DNA of 64,000 bases from Rhizobium sp. Leaf262. GTDB taxonomy: Bacteria > Pseudomonadota > Alphaproteobacteria > Rhizobiales > Rhizobiaceae. The stretch spans positions 133,945 to 197,944 of the forward strand of contig NZ_LMMM01000016.1 in assembly GCF_001422245.1 (NCBI RefSeq), read 5' to 3'. The translations under genes were made by a program, and so were the position numbers. The notes beneath the pieces were generated by a model. That model did no database searches, was not told where the DNA came from, and saw only the letters and a list, made by a program, of their open reading frames with translations. Positions 55,071 through 64,000 of this stretch are shown in pieces; position 1 is the first letter of the stretch; each line of letters begins with the position of its first letter.

Positions 55071-55080
55071 GGAATGCTCC

Positions 55081-55097
55081 TTTAGAATAATTCTAAA
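55081..55097. promoter_or_regulatory. Irr box (ICE) 1 of mbfA
   Basis: TTTAGAATAATTCTAAA is a perfect 17-bp dyad matching the iron-control element bound by Irr. It lies 10 bp before the mbfA start, against the AGGAG ribosome site, so Irr bound here would block transcription or initiation. Confidence 0.85.
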
Positions 55098-55127
55098 TAA
55101 ATCGAATTCCGTGAGGACGCAAGTCAG

Positions 55128-55144
55128 TTTAGAACCATTCTAAT
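55128..55144. promoter_or_regulatory. Irr box (ICE) 2 between mbfA and the hemoglobin gene
   Basis: TTTAGAACCATTCTAAT matches TTTAGAA-N3-TTCTAAA except for the last base. Its start is 47 bp from that of box 1, and it ends 81 bp before the divergent hemoglobin start, so it could serve either promoter. Confidence 0.8.
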
Positions 55145-55224
55145 AACACATATACCGGTTAAAAGGTCGCATTGCGCAAAGGGTTGGAACAGACACATAA
55201 TGGACGCGGATCGAAGGGTACTCC

Positions 55225-55689
55225 ATGAACGAACACATACGCGGTCGCGCCGCCCACAGTGCCGAGATACAAATGCGTGCCGAAGCCGATATGGCGCGTA
55301 TGGGAGTGGACCCTGCCTTCCTGGAGAAGCTGGTGAACGTCTTTTACGCGCGCATCAGAGCTCATGAGGCACTTGGCCCCGTCTTCGAAAACCGGCTGGC
55401 GGGAAAGTGGCCAGATCATCTGGAGAAGATGAAAGGCTTCTGGTCGGCCATCGCCTTCAAGACTGGAGCCTATGGTGGGAAACCCGTACAGGCGCACCAC
55501 GGCGTAAGTGGGTTGAATGAGGACCTTTTCCGGCAATGGCTGGCGCTGTTTTCAAGCACGCTGGACGAGATTGCCCCAACACAGGCAGCCCATGACTGGT
55601 TCATGGTTACCGCCGAGCGGATCGCACGCAGCCTGACCCTTTCCCTGTTTTACAACCCAGCACTGGACGACCCTTCACTCAGGCGCTGA
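55225..55689 (+). CDS. Group III truncated hemoglobin
   Basis: A 154-residue 2/2 globin. Key pieces are FLEKLVNVFYARIRAHEALGPVFENRL, the W-x-x-H-x-x-K-M-x-x-F-W pattern in WPDHLEKMKGFW (about 70-81) and HHGVSGLNEDLFRQWLALF, whose His is the likely proximal ligand (F8). Such globins bind oxygen or NO under low oxygen. An N-terminal extension of about 20 residues is unusual for the group. Divergent from mbfA with Irr boxes between. Confidence 0.9.
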   Translation: MNEHIRGRAAHSAEIQMRAEADMARMGVDPAFLEKLVNVFYARIRAHEALGPVFENRLAGKWPDHLEKMKGFWSAIAFKTGAYGGKPVQAHHGVSGLNEDLFRQWLALFSSTLDEIAPTQAAHDWFMVTAERIARSLTLSLFYNPALDDPSLRR

Positions 55690-55831
55690 CATCACAGGTT
55701 TCGCTTCTGGAAAACGCTGGGCCGCGACGCATTATCACCAAGATTTTCTTGAAGGCTTCCACCGGACATGATTAGTAGTTCGCGGGAGGCGTACCAGGCG
55801 GTTCGCCTTAAATCCTAAGAGTTAGGGCTAA

Positions 55832-56941
<1,110 letters not shown>

Positions 56942-56963
56942 TCATCCGCTTCTGATCGCATCG

Positions 56964-56998
56964 AATGGCCACCCGACTAAGCCGGGTGGCCATTTTTG
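56964..56998. terminator. Bidirectional terminator after the TRAP binding-protein gene
   Basis: AATGGCCACCCG and CGGGTGGCCATT are perfect 12-bp arms around a 7-base loop, followed by TTTG. The stop codon of the convergent AraC gene lies in the loop, so the hairpin also encodes that protein's last residues. Confidence 0.85.
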
Positions 56999-58038
56999 TT
57001 GGTGGCCGCGACAAGCTTCCACACTTCCCGCTCTCGCCATGCCACCGGGCTCATGCCGGTGATGCGGCGGAATTCGCGATTGAAGTTGGATTTGGTCTGA
57101 AACCCGCTTTCAAGCATGATCGAGGTCACGGATTGATCCGTTTCCTCCAGCAGACGGCAGGCATCCCTGATCCGCAACTGGTTGATATATTGCGATACGT
57201 TGCCGCCGGTGGCGCGATTGATGGCATTGGAAAGCTGACGGCTGGGTAAAGACAGCTTGCGCGCCAGCCGGGTCAGAGTGAGATTTTCGTCGCGATAAAA
57301 TTTTTGCCGCGCCATCAGATCATCCAGCCGTGACATGATCTCGTGATCTTCAGCGGTCGGACTGGGTGCTTCCGTGGCCGGATCGTTGGCGTTTGGCAAT
57401 GTATCCGGCTTGCTGTCTCCGGCGACCCATGCGGTGAGGCCGATGAGGAGAAGACCGAGCAGATTGCCGTTGCTGACGATCACGCCTGCATTTTCACCCC
57501 GCGCCCAGTGAAAATCGAGCAGGACGAGAATGTCGAATACTGCCGACAGGCAGAGAGCAGCGGCAGCGATGTAGAGCGCGCGATGTACAGAAGTGACGCT
57601 GGCAAACTGCACCTCCTCCAGCCCATCCGGACCTCGACGCCCGAGCAGCACGATGGCAATTGCATAGCCGACGAAGAGAATGATCAGCATGAGATCGATG
57701 GCGAAAGGAAACACGACGATCGCGAAGGCGAGAACAATGGGCGGCCCCGCGATGCTGGCGATGTTTGCAGCACTCTTGACGTTCCAGTCCTTCATCAGGC
57801 TGCGGAAACTGGCGTAGGCGAGCGGCGGCAAGAATGACGCCATGATCGGCAGCGCAAATTTCAGTGAGTCGATCTGATACCCCCAACGCAGGCCGACGAG
57901 GGTGGATTGCACGGCGCTGAGTGCAATCAAGGCCAGAAACGGTCGGTTGGCTTTACCTTCGCCATTGCCGCGAAGGATCGATGCCAGCATCAGAAACAGC
58001 AACAGCGCGACGACGATGGGCAGGGGAATGAAAACCAC
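56977..58038 (-). CDS. Membrane-anchored AraC family regulator
   Basis: A 353-residue protein in two halves. Residues about 1-215 contain six or seven hydrophobic helices (IPLPIVVALLLFLMLASIL, ALPIMASFLPPLAYASF, VLAFAIVVFPFAIDLMLII and others). Residues about 250-345 are an AraC-type double helix-turn-helix (LTLTRLARKLSLPSRQLSNAINRATGGNVSQYIN, then SIMLESGFQTKSNFNREFRRITGMSPVAWRE). It probably senses a membrane or envelope signal. It is divergent from a secreted hydrolase gene, its likely target. Confidence 0.85.
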   Translation of the reverse strand: MVFIPLPIVVALLLFLMLASILRGNGEGKANRPFLALIALSAVQSTLVGLRWGYQIDSLKFALPIMASFLPPLAYASFRSLMKDWNVKSAANIASIAGPPIVLAFAIVVFPFAIDLMLIILFVGYAIAIVLLGRRGPDGLEEVQFASVTSVHRALYIAAAALCLSAVFDILVLLDFHWARGENAGVIVSNGNLLGLLLIGLTAWVAGDSKPDTLPNANDPATEAPSPTAEDHEIMSRLDDLMARQKFYRDENLTLTRLARKLSLPSRQLSNAINRATGGNVSQYINQLRIRDACRLLEETDQSVTSIMLESGFQTKSNFNREFRRITGMSPVAWREREVWKLVAATNKNGHPA

Positions 58039-58181
58039 GGCAAGCGACCTGACATAACGAGAGTGCTGCCTCCTACATGGACCAGATCGCGTTTGCGGAC
58101 GACCTCAAACATGTTTCAGGGCGTGGAAAAATTGCGATGGGTCGAAACCAACCTCGTTGTTACAAACCATGAGGCTTTTCC

Positions 58182-59252
58182 ATGCGCTCCATCATCTCCG
58201 CAACCCTTCTTCTGTCGGCATTTACCCTGCAATCTGCTCTTGCGGGTGAAAGTGTCGGCACTCGTGATGTCACCATCCACTCCCCTGCCCGCGCCAAGGA
58301 ATTGGCCGTGACCGTCTGGTATCCATCTGATGGCCAGGGCGAGACGGTCAAGGTCGGCGAAAACAGGATTTTCAAAGGTGCCGCCGGCTTCAGGAATGCA
58401 GGCATTCAGCCTACGCGCAGGCCATTGGTACTCCTGTCGCACGGTTCCGGCTCTCGCGGCATCGGAATGGCGTGGATCGCAACGGAATTGGCGAAAGCCG
58501 GTTTCTTCGTTGCGGCACCAGATCATCCCGGCACGACGAGCGGCGATTCCACGCCTGAAGACACGCCAAAAATCTGGGAACGCACAGATGATCTCTCGAC
58601 GATCATCACCGCACTTTCAACCGACGCCCAGTGGTCGAAAGTGATAGATGTAGACCGGATCGGCGTTCTGGGTTTCTCGCTGGGTGGTAGCGCGGCGCTG
58701 GAACTGGCAGGCGCACGCGCCGATCTCGACGCCTATGTGCAATATTGCGTGGACTATTCAACATCCATGGACTGCACTTGGTTCTCCGGCGGGCGGGGCT
58801 ACCGCAACAATCAAAGGATCGATGTGCCGCCCTTCGATCTGCGCAGTGTTGACAAGGCGCGATTTGAACAATCCAACCGCGACCCACGCCTGCGGGCTGC
58901 CGTGCTTGTCGATCCAGGGCTGGAGGTTGCATTCCAAAAGGAGAGCCTGAAGGCCATCGCTATTCCCCTGTCCTTCATCAATCTGGGTAGCGTTGGCCAG
59001 ATACCCGTTTCCGTGCTGTCCGATCAGTTGGCGAAGGACGTGCCCGGAGCGACTTATGCGCAAGTCGACGATGCCAACCATTTCAGCTTTTTGCCGCTCT
59101 GCAAGGATGACGCTGCCGCGTTTTTGAAGTCAGTGGGCGAGATCGATCCAATCTGCGAGCCTGCCGGACCACGCGACAGGGCGGACATTCACAGGGAACT
59201 CGCCGCGTTGATCGTGGGTGCTTTCGACAGGTCATTGAAGTCCAGCCACTGA
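58182..59252 (+). CDS. Exported alpha/beta hydrolase (dienelactone-hydrolase-like)
   Basis: A 356-residue secreted hydrolase. Signal peptide MRSIISATLLLSAFTLQSALA (about 21). RPLVLLSHGSGSRGIGMAW provides the oxyanion hole (about 86-104), the nucleophile elbow is GVLGFSLGGSAALELAG (Ser about 169), and DDANHFSFLPLC holds the likely catalytic His (about 302). The family includes platelet-activating-factor-acetylhydrolase-like esterases. The substrate is unknown. Confidence 0.87.
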   Translation: MRSIISATLLLSAFTLQSALAGESVGTRDVTIHSPARAKELAVTVWYPSDGQGETVKVGENRIFKGAAGFRNAGIQPTRRPLVLLSHGSGSRGIGMAWIATELAKAGFFVAAPDHPGTTSGDSTPEDTPKIWERTDDLSTIITALSTDAQWSKVIDVDRIGVLGFSLGGSAALELAGARADLDAYVQYCVDYSTSMDCTWFSGGRGYRNNQRIDVPPFDLRSVDKARFEQSNRDPRLRAAVLVDPGLEVAFQKESLKAIAIPLSFINLGSVGQIPVSVLSDQLAKDVPGATYAQVDDANHFSFLPLCKDDAAAFLKSVGEIDPICEPAGPRDRADIHRELAALIVGAFDRSLKSSH

Positions 59253-59283
59253 CATCTCGCCTGCCCGCCCATCTGAACAGAAC

Positions 59284-59310
59284 AGACCGGCATTATCGTG
59301 CCGGTCTTCT
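59284..59310 (+). terminator. Terminator after the exported hydrolase gene
   Basis: AGACCGGCA and TGCCGGTCT are perfect 9-bp arms with the loop TTATCG, followed by TCTTCC, 31 bp after the stop. Confidence 0.75.
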
Positions 59311-59436
59311 TCCTGGTCTGATCTTCGGTGGCGAGCCTCTTAACTGTTTTTTCAAACCTCAATCGCAGAAGTTAGGAGCGGCGTTCAAGCCGACAAAAAG
59401 CAAATTAAAAATCAAGACCGGGCCTTGGGGAAAATT

Positions 59437-61944
59437 ATGATTATCGATAGTTTGCTAGCGCGCTTCAAGATACAAACCAAAGTCATTGTTTTCATCGCTC
59501 CGTTCATTGCAAGCATTCTTGCAGTCGGACTTTCAGGACTATACGCATCGAATTTGCTGCAGAGTCGGATGGATGTTTCCAACACCATTCTGCAATCGCT
59601 CACGGGCTTCAAGGAAGTCTATGGCGGCATGACGTCGTTTCTCAACAATACTAATGATGAAACACGCACAGCTTTGCATCGCCAATTGTCCGAGCAGGCC
59701 AATTTTCTTCGCTCGACGGCAGACAGCGCTTCGCCTGAAATAAAAGATGCCATCGACCGCACGAAAATTATCGATGATCAGGTGAACGAGTTGTGGTCGA
59801 GCCATCAGAAAGAGCAGGTGCTTCGGACGGGCATGAACACCGACCTGTCGGTCGTTCTCAAAGAACTGAACGGTCTCCTGTCGAATGCCACCAACACCCG
59901 CAATACGCTCCAGACGGATGAGGCGAGAGCCAAGCTTCTGTTGCGCGAAGCCGACAAGCTCAATCGTGGTGCGACACTCATCGCAACCGTTGTGACCGAC
60001 TTCAACAAGGTGACGGTACCGGAAGAAAAGATCGCGGTGGTCAAGGCAGCTATCGATAACCTCGAGGCTACAGCCAAGGAACTCGTCGCCATCGCCTCCA
60101 TCGACCAGAAGGTGCTGATCGAGCAAATCGCAGATGCGGTAGCGCAGATTCGTACCCAGCTCAACATCGGCATGATCAACGACAGTACGGTGGGTACCAT
60201 CGATCGCGTCGTCAATCTCATGCGCCCGGCCACCATTCGCCTCCAGGGGTTTGCGACCGTCAAGTCGAGACAGGCGACGGAAGTATTCGGACAGCTGGAT
60301 CAGCCCATCGAACAGGCAACCAGCTTTCTTGCAACGGCACGCCAGATTGGCGACGACGCCAAGAACCTCGAGCTTGAAATGGCAGGCTATGTGGCGCAAC
60401 CCAGCAAGGCTGCGCTCGAAAAATTCAGCGATGCCGCCTTCCGGCTCAATGTATCTGCGGGCGCCATGACGGCCGATGCCACCATGTCCGAAACGACCCG
60501 CAAAAGCGCCAAAGCCATCGACGATATGGCAACCAAGCTGGACCGCTCGGCGTCCGACCTCCTTGCGGTGTCCGAGCAGCGTAAAGTCGCCTTCGGAATG
60601 GCGGAAGAGGAAATTCGCCGGGTGTGGATCAGCCTGACGGACTTTGCCGGGAAGCAGAGAACCGCAGCCGACAGTGAACGCAGCAAGGCCGATGGCATCT
60701 CGCTTTCCGCCATGGTGATCGGTGTTCTGGTCGCGATTTTCGCGGGCATCGGTCTGGTGATGACCTTCAAGGGGCCGATCCTCGGCATCGTCAGCGCCAT
60801 GAAGCGACTGGCCAAGGGCGACATCGATATTGCGCTGAACGGCAAGAACCGTCATGACGAAATTGGCGATATGGCCCGTGCTCTCGAAGTCTTCAAGGAA
60901 ACCGCCGAAGAGCGCATTCGCCTGGAAGCGGCGACGCAAGAACAGCGCGCGTCAGCGGAAGCTCAACGGCAGTCCAACGAGTCTGAACGCGAGCAACTGG
61001 ATCGCCAGATCCAGTTTGCCGTCAACGCGCTGGCAGGCGGTCTCAAGCGGCTCTCCTCCGGTGACATCTCCACCACGATCGACACGCCTTTCAACGATCG
61101 TCTCGAGCAACTGCGCGTCGACTTCAACCAGTCGATGTTGCGCCTGCGCGAAACCATCGGCGGCATTCAGGAGAACGTCAGTGTCATCAGGGGCAATGCC
61201 CAGCAGATGTCGGAGTCTGCAGTCGACCTTTCTCGCCGTACCGAACGACAGGCGGCATCGCTGGAAGAAACCGCAGCAGCGGTTGACGAGGTCAACTCCA
61301 ATATGCGCAATGCCGTTGATCGCGCCCGCGAAGCCAACACAATCGTCGACAAGACACGCCGCAATACGGAAGAATCGCTCGTCATCGTGCGCAATGCGGT
61401 TTTGGCCATGCAGCGTATCGAAAACGCGTCCCAGACGATCGGCAATATTACCGAGGTCATCGACTCCATCTCCTTCCAGACCAATCTTCTGGCGCTCAAC
61501 GCAGGGGTGGAAGCCGCCCGCGCCGGCGAAGCAGGCAAGGGCTTTGCCGTTGTTGCCCACGAGGTGCGCGAGCTTGCGCAGCGGTCAGCCTCTGCAGCCA
61601 AGGAAATCCGACAGTTGATCTCGGTCTCCTCCACAGAGGTGGCAGCCGGCTCCAGCCTTGTGAACCAGACGGGTGACGCACTGGCGCAGATCGGCTCCCA
61701 GATTGCCCATGTCAGCGAACATGTCGAAAAGATCACCCAGGCAACACAGGATCAGGCCGTCGCGCTGCAACAGATCAACAGCTCCGTCGGGGAAGTCGAT
61801 CTGCTGACGCAGCAGAACGCAGCGATGGTGGAAGAGACCAGCGCGGCCAGCGAACAGCTGAACGAGGAAACGGATCAGCTGTTGCATCTGCTCGAGCAGT
61901 TCCACATCGAAAGCGGCCAGCGCGACAACCGCATCGCGGCCTGA
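59437..61944 (+). CDS. Methyl-accepting chemotaxis protein with large periplasmic domain
   Basis: An 835-residue chemoreceptor. First membrane helix at about 11-33 (VIVFIAPFIASILAVGLSGL); a long helical ligand domain (about 35-420, possibly HBM-type); second helix at about 422-445 (SAMVIGVLVAIFAGIGLVM). HAMP follows (GPILGIVSAMKRLAKGDIDI), then a coiled-coil linker and a second HAMP-like unit (about 531-575). The signalling hairpin is SISFQTNLLALNAGVEAARA (about 676-695). There is no C-terminal NWETF-type CheR tether. An upstream in-frame TTG would add 4 residues. Confidence 0.93.
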   Translation: MIIDSLLARFKIQTKVIVFIAPFIASILAVGLSGLYASNLLQSRMDVSNTILQSLTGFKEVYGGMTSFLNNTNDETRTALHRQLSEQANFLRSTADSASPEIKDAIDRTKIIDDQVNELWSSHQKEQVLRTGMNTDLSVVLKELNGLLSNATNTRNTLQTDEARAKLLLREADKLNRGATLIATVVTDFNKVTVPEEKIAVVKAAIDNLEATAKELVAIASIDQKVLIEQIADAVAQIRTQLNIGMINDSTVGTIDRVVNLMRPATIRLQGFATVKSRQATEVFGQLDQPIEQATSFLATARQIGDDAKNLELEMAGYVAQPSKAALEKFSDAAFRLNVSAGAMTADATMSETTRKSAKAIDDMATKLDRSASDLLAVSEQRKVAFGMAEEEIRRVWISLTDFAGKQRTAADSERSKADGISLSAMVIGVLVAIFAGIGLVMTFKGPILGIVSAMKRLAKGDIDIALNGKNRHDEIGDMARALEVFKETAEERIRLEAATQEQRASAEAQRQSNESEREQLDRQIQFAVNALAGGLKRLSSGDISTTIDTPFNDRLEQLRVDFNQSMLRLRETIGGIQENVSVIRGNAQQMSESAVDLSRRTERQAASLEETAAAVDEVNSNMRNAVDRAREANTIVDKTRRNTEESLVIVRNAVLAMQRIENASQTIGNITEVIDSISFQTNLLALNAGVEAARAGEAGKGFAVVAHEVRELAQRSASAAKEIRQLISVSSTEVAAGSSLVNQTGDALAQIGSQIAHVSEHVEKITQATQDQAVALQQINSSVGEVDLLTQQNAAMVEETSAASEQLNEETDQLLHLLEQFHIESGQRDNRIAA

Positions 61945-61969
61945 TCGGGTCTTATCCAGACTTTCCAGA

Positions 61970-61997
61970 CGCGCGGGCGGTTTCGCCCGCGCGTTTT
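61970..61997 (+). terminator. Terminator after the chemoreceptor gene
   Basis: CGCGCGGGCG and CGCCCGCGCG are perfect 10-bp arms with the loop GTTT, followed by TTTTG, 26 bp after the stop. Confidence 0.85.
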
Positions 61998-62171
61998 GCA
62001 TTCAACGCGATCAAACAATCCTCGCGCAGCTGTGATCGGCCTTCCTTTATCCTCTGCCCGCCGTAAAGATTGGATTCAGCCTTTTTTGATAATTTGTCGT
62101 TAGTCATATTTTTTCATGGTCTCAGGATGGCGCATTTCGTGCTTATCCGCTTGTTTTGCGTACGGGTTCTC

Positions 62172-63251
62172 ATGCATCGATCGACAGCGCCAGCCATTAT
62201 ACTCGCCTGCCTATCCCTCGTGGGCTGTACGTCCAGTTCCGGACCGGATGGTCTCATGGCCGGTATTCCATCGAAGGAAACGACGAGTTCCGTCACACCT
62301 TCTGCACCGGTGCCTCAAGCCAGTGTCGGTGCACCGCTTCGGGCCGAACCTGCCCAGAACGTTCTGGCCTGGGGTGGACCAATGCCAGCGGAGTCCCCTG
62401 CCTTTGCAGCCGTCGATCACCAGACCGCTGCGCCACGCTCCATGCCGCAGATCGAAGCGCCGATTGCACCGCAGGCAGGCGTTGCCATGCCGAATGAACG
62501 GCCCGTACAGATGGCGATGGCTGCAGCCCCTGCGGTCAATGCCGGACCAGCGGTCCGTTCCCGCATCTTCAGGTCCAATTTCAGCGATGCCAAGCCGATC
62601 AACTTCGGCAAGGTAACCCCCCGGCATTTCCCCGTGCATGGCGTGGATGTGTCGCGTTGGCAGGGCAATATCGATTGGGAACGGCTGAGGTCGCGGGGCG
62701 CCAACTTCGCCTTCATCAAGGCAACGGATGGCGGAGACCATCTGGACCCGATGTTCAAGACAAACTGGAACCGCGCCAAGGCCGCCGGCGTGCGCCGGGG
62801 TGCCTATCATTTCTTCTACTGGTGCCGCCCTGCCAGCCACCAGGCGGAATGGTTCATTCGCAATGTACCGCGTGACCCGGATGCACTGCCACCGGTCATC
62901 GACGTGGAATATAACGGCGAATCCAGCTGCAAGATGCGCCTGCCGCGCGCCAAGGTTCTGGAAAAGATGCAGGTCTTCATGGACATGCTGGAACGCCACT
63001 ACGGTCAGCGACCCATCATCTACACCGCCCCGGATTTCTACAAGGATCACCTGTCGGGTGAGTTCAAGAACTATCCTTTCTGGCTGCGGGCCGTGGCTCA
63101 GCACCCGTCCAAGGTCTATCCCGACCGCAAGTGGCTGTTCTGGCAATATTCCGGCTCTGGCCTGTCGCATGGTGTGGAAGGCAAGATCGACCTGAACGTC
63201 TTCGGAGGCAGTGAAGAGGCCTGGCACCGCTGGACACGCGGTAACGGCTGA
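62172..63251 (+). CDS. GH25 family lysozyme, lipoprotein
   Basis: A 359-residue cell-wall hydrolase. The lipoprotein signal MHRSTAPAIILACLSLVGC gives a lipobox LVGC (Cys about 19). A Pro/Ala-rich linker runs to about 140, then the GH25 barrel: HGVDVSRWQGNIDWERL (about 156-172, first catalytic Asp), FAFIKATDGGDHLDP, AYHFFYWC, PPVIDVEYNGES (about 241-252, catalytic Asp and Glu) and WLFWQYSGSG. Upstream in-frame starts at 62127 and 62070 were rejected because they precede the lipobox signal. Confidence 0.92.
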   Translation: MHRSTAPAIILACLSLVGCTSSSGPDGLMAGIPSKETTSSVTPSAPVPQASVGAPLRAEPAQNVLAWGGPMPAESPAFAAVDHQTAAPRSMPQIEAPIAPQAGVAMPNERPVQMAMAAAPAVNAGPAVRSRIFRSNFSDAKPINFGKVTPRHFPVHGVDVSRWQGNIDWERLRSRGANFAFIKATDGGDHLDPMFKTNWNRAKAAGVRRGAYHFFYWCRPASHQAEWFIRNVPRDPDALPPVIDVEYNGESSCKMRLPRAKVLEKMQVFMDMLERHYGQRPIIYTAPDFYKDHLSGEFKNYPFWLRAVAQHPSKVYPDRKWLFWQYSGSGLSHGVEGKIDLNVFGGSEEAWHRWTRGNG

Positions 63252-63267
63252 TATCGAGGCCGACGGC

Positions 63268-64000
63268 CTAGTTCGAAAATCTCCTGGCCCCCGCCACGCA
63301 GGCCACAACACCGAGTGTGACGACCATCATCGCCGCACTCACTGGCTCGCCCAAAAGCGTGGCGGCAAGTGTGAGGCCGAAGAATGGCTGGAGCAATTGT
63401 AACTGTCCCACGGCTGCAATGCCACCAAGCGCCAGCCCGCGATACCAGAAGATAAAGCCTATCAGCATGCTGAACAGCGACACGTAGAACAGGCCGCCCC
63501 AAGCCGTGCCGGTGATGTTGGCCAAAGATGCGGGCATGGTGAACATTGCAAGCGGAAGCATGACGGGCAGCGACAGAACCAGCGCCCAGGAAATAACCTG
63601 CCAGCCGCCCAGACGCCGAGACAGGGCGGCACCTTCGGCATAACCGAGCCCGCATGCGGCGATGGCCGCGAGCATCAGGAGATCGCCGGTCAGCGATGCG
63701 ACCCCATCCTGCATGAAGGCGAAGCCGGCAACGAGGAGGCTGCCGAGGCAGGAGAAAAGCCAGAACACGGGTCTCGGCCGCTCTCCACCACGCAGAACCG
63801 CAAAGAGGGCAGTTGCTAACGGCAATAGCCCAATGAAAACGATGGAATGAGCCGATGTGATGTGCTTGAGGGCGAGTGCGGTCAGCAGCGGAAAGCCGAC
63901 GACGACACCAAGCGAAACGACGGCGAGCGGCAGGAGATCACGCCTTGCCGGACGCGCCTGACAGAAAACCATCAGCAACACGCCCGCCATCAACCCGGCA
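63268..64000 (-). CDS. EamA/DMT family transporter, cut by window end
   Basis: At least 244 residues remain of a normally 290-300-residue multi-helix transporter; the frame is open through position 64000, so the N terminus (first helix or so) lies outside. Visible family segments are ALKHITSAHSIVFIGLLPLATALFAVLRGGERP and the second repeat LMLAAIAACGLGYAEGAALSRRL...ISWALVLSLPVML, ending GARRFSN. The substrate is unknown. Convergent with the GH25 gene, 16 bp between stops. Confidence 0.87.
   Translation of the reverse strand, partial: AGLMAGVLLMVFCQARPARRDLLPLAVVSLGVVVGFPLLTALALKHITSAHSIVFIGLLPLATALFAVLRGGERPRPVFWLFSCLGSLLVAGFAFMQDGVASLTGDLLMLAAIAACGLGYAEGAALSRRLGGWQVISWALVLSLPVMLPLAMFTMPASLANITGTAWGGLFYVSLFSMLIGFIFWYRGLALGGIAAVGQLQLLQPFFGLTLAATLLGEPVSAAMMVVTLGVVACVAGARRFSN

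Noticed and set aside
59539-60939. 466-codon minus-strand frame antisense to the chemoreceptor
   Set aside because: It mirrors the receptor's ligand domain and lacks a ribosome site and any recognisable domain.
62211-63311. 366-codon minus-strand frame antisense to the GH25 gene
   Set aside because: GH25 catalytic motifs and a lipobox are on the plus strand; the antisense translation has no domain.

Overview
The window reads as chromosomal DNA from a member of the Rhizobiaceae, most likely the Agrobacterium/Rhizobium group. The evidence is a G+C-rich, dense gene layout, an alphaproteobacterial ugp operon, a PmtA-type phospholipid N-methyltransferase, an Irr-box-controlled mbfA (membrane-bound ferritin), a bacterial transglutaminase-like cysteine protease, CtrA-type TTAA-N7-TTAA motifs, and dispersed palindromic elements resembling rhizobial intergenic mosaic elements. 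Most genes are housekeeping or conserved accessory genes. I see no prophage, insertion sequence, CRISPR array, rRNA or tRNA.

Layout. 0.5-5.5 kb: comM, dut, prfC and gshB, with two copies of a 170-190 bp palindromic repeat. 5.6-11.4 kb: a cupin protein, the ugpBAEC glycerol-3-phosphate importer with a candidate Pho box, and a sugar O-acetyltransferase. 11.4-16.4 kb: yraN-rsmI facing dnaN, then pmtA, a degenerate histidine phosphatase, pyrF and a DUF1330 gene. 16.5-23.2 kb: an NDUFA9-like SDR, a small secreted peptide, a GST, queG, an SDR, an RlpA-like gene and an RsmB-family methyltransferase. 23.3-28.7 kb: a four-gene exported iron/redox cluster (imelysin, di-heme protein, imelysin, DUF1513) behind an Irr-box-like site. 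28.7-38.1 kb: tspO, a thioesterase, a nucleosidase, guaA, small genes, an ArsC-like protein, a YbaK-type deacylase, an M29 aminopeptidase, a divergent EamA/MarR pair and xseA. 38.3-45.2 kb: small membrane proteins, oxidoreductases, a cysteine hydrolase overlapping a GlxA-type regulator, and a LysR/aldo-keto reductase pair. 45.2-51.1 kb: the translation block infC-rpmI-rplT, a kinase-like gene, then pheS-pheT, all on the minus strand. 51.3-64 kb: hydrolases, a transglutaminase-like protein, a TetR/RidA pair with three operators, mbfA facing a truncated hemoglobin across two Irr boxes, an orphan TRAP binding protein, a membrane-anchored AraC regulator, a large chemoreceptor, a GH25 lipoprotein and a DMT transporter cut by the window end.

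The most unusual observation is a third copy of the palindromic repeat lying inside the di-heme oxidoreductase gene. It sits in frame, directly after the signal peptide, and adds about 56 residues to an exported haem protein. Other points of interest are two perfect CtrA-type motifs ahead of cell-envelope genes, a 34-bp bulged inverted repeat before the RlpA-like gene, a queG start that appears to be ATC, and clean palindromic operators for the MarR, TetR and Irr regulators.
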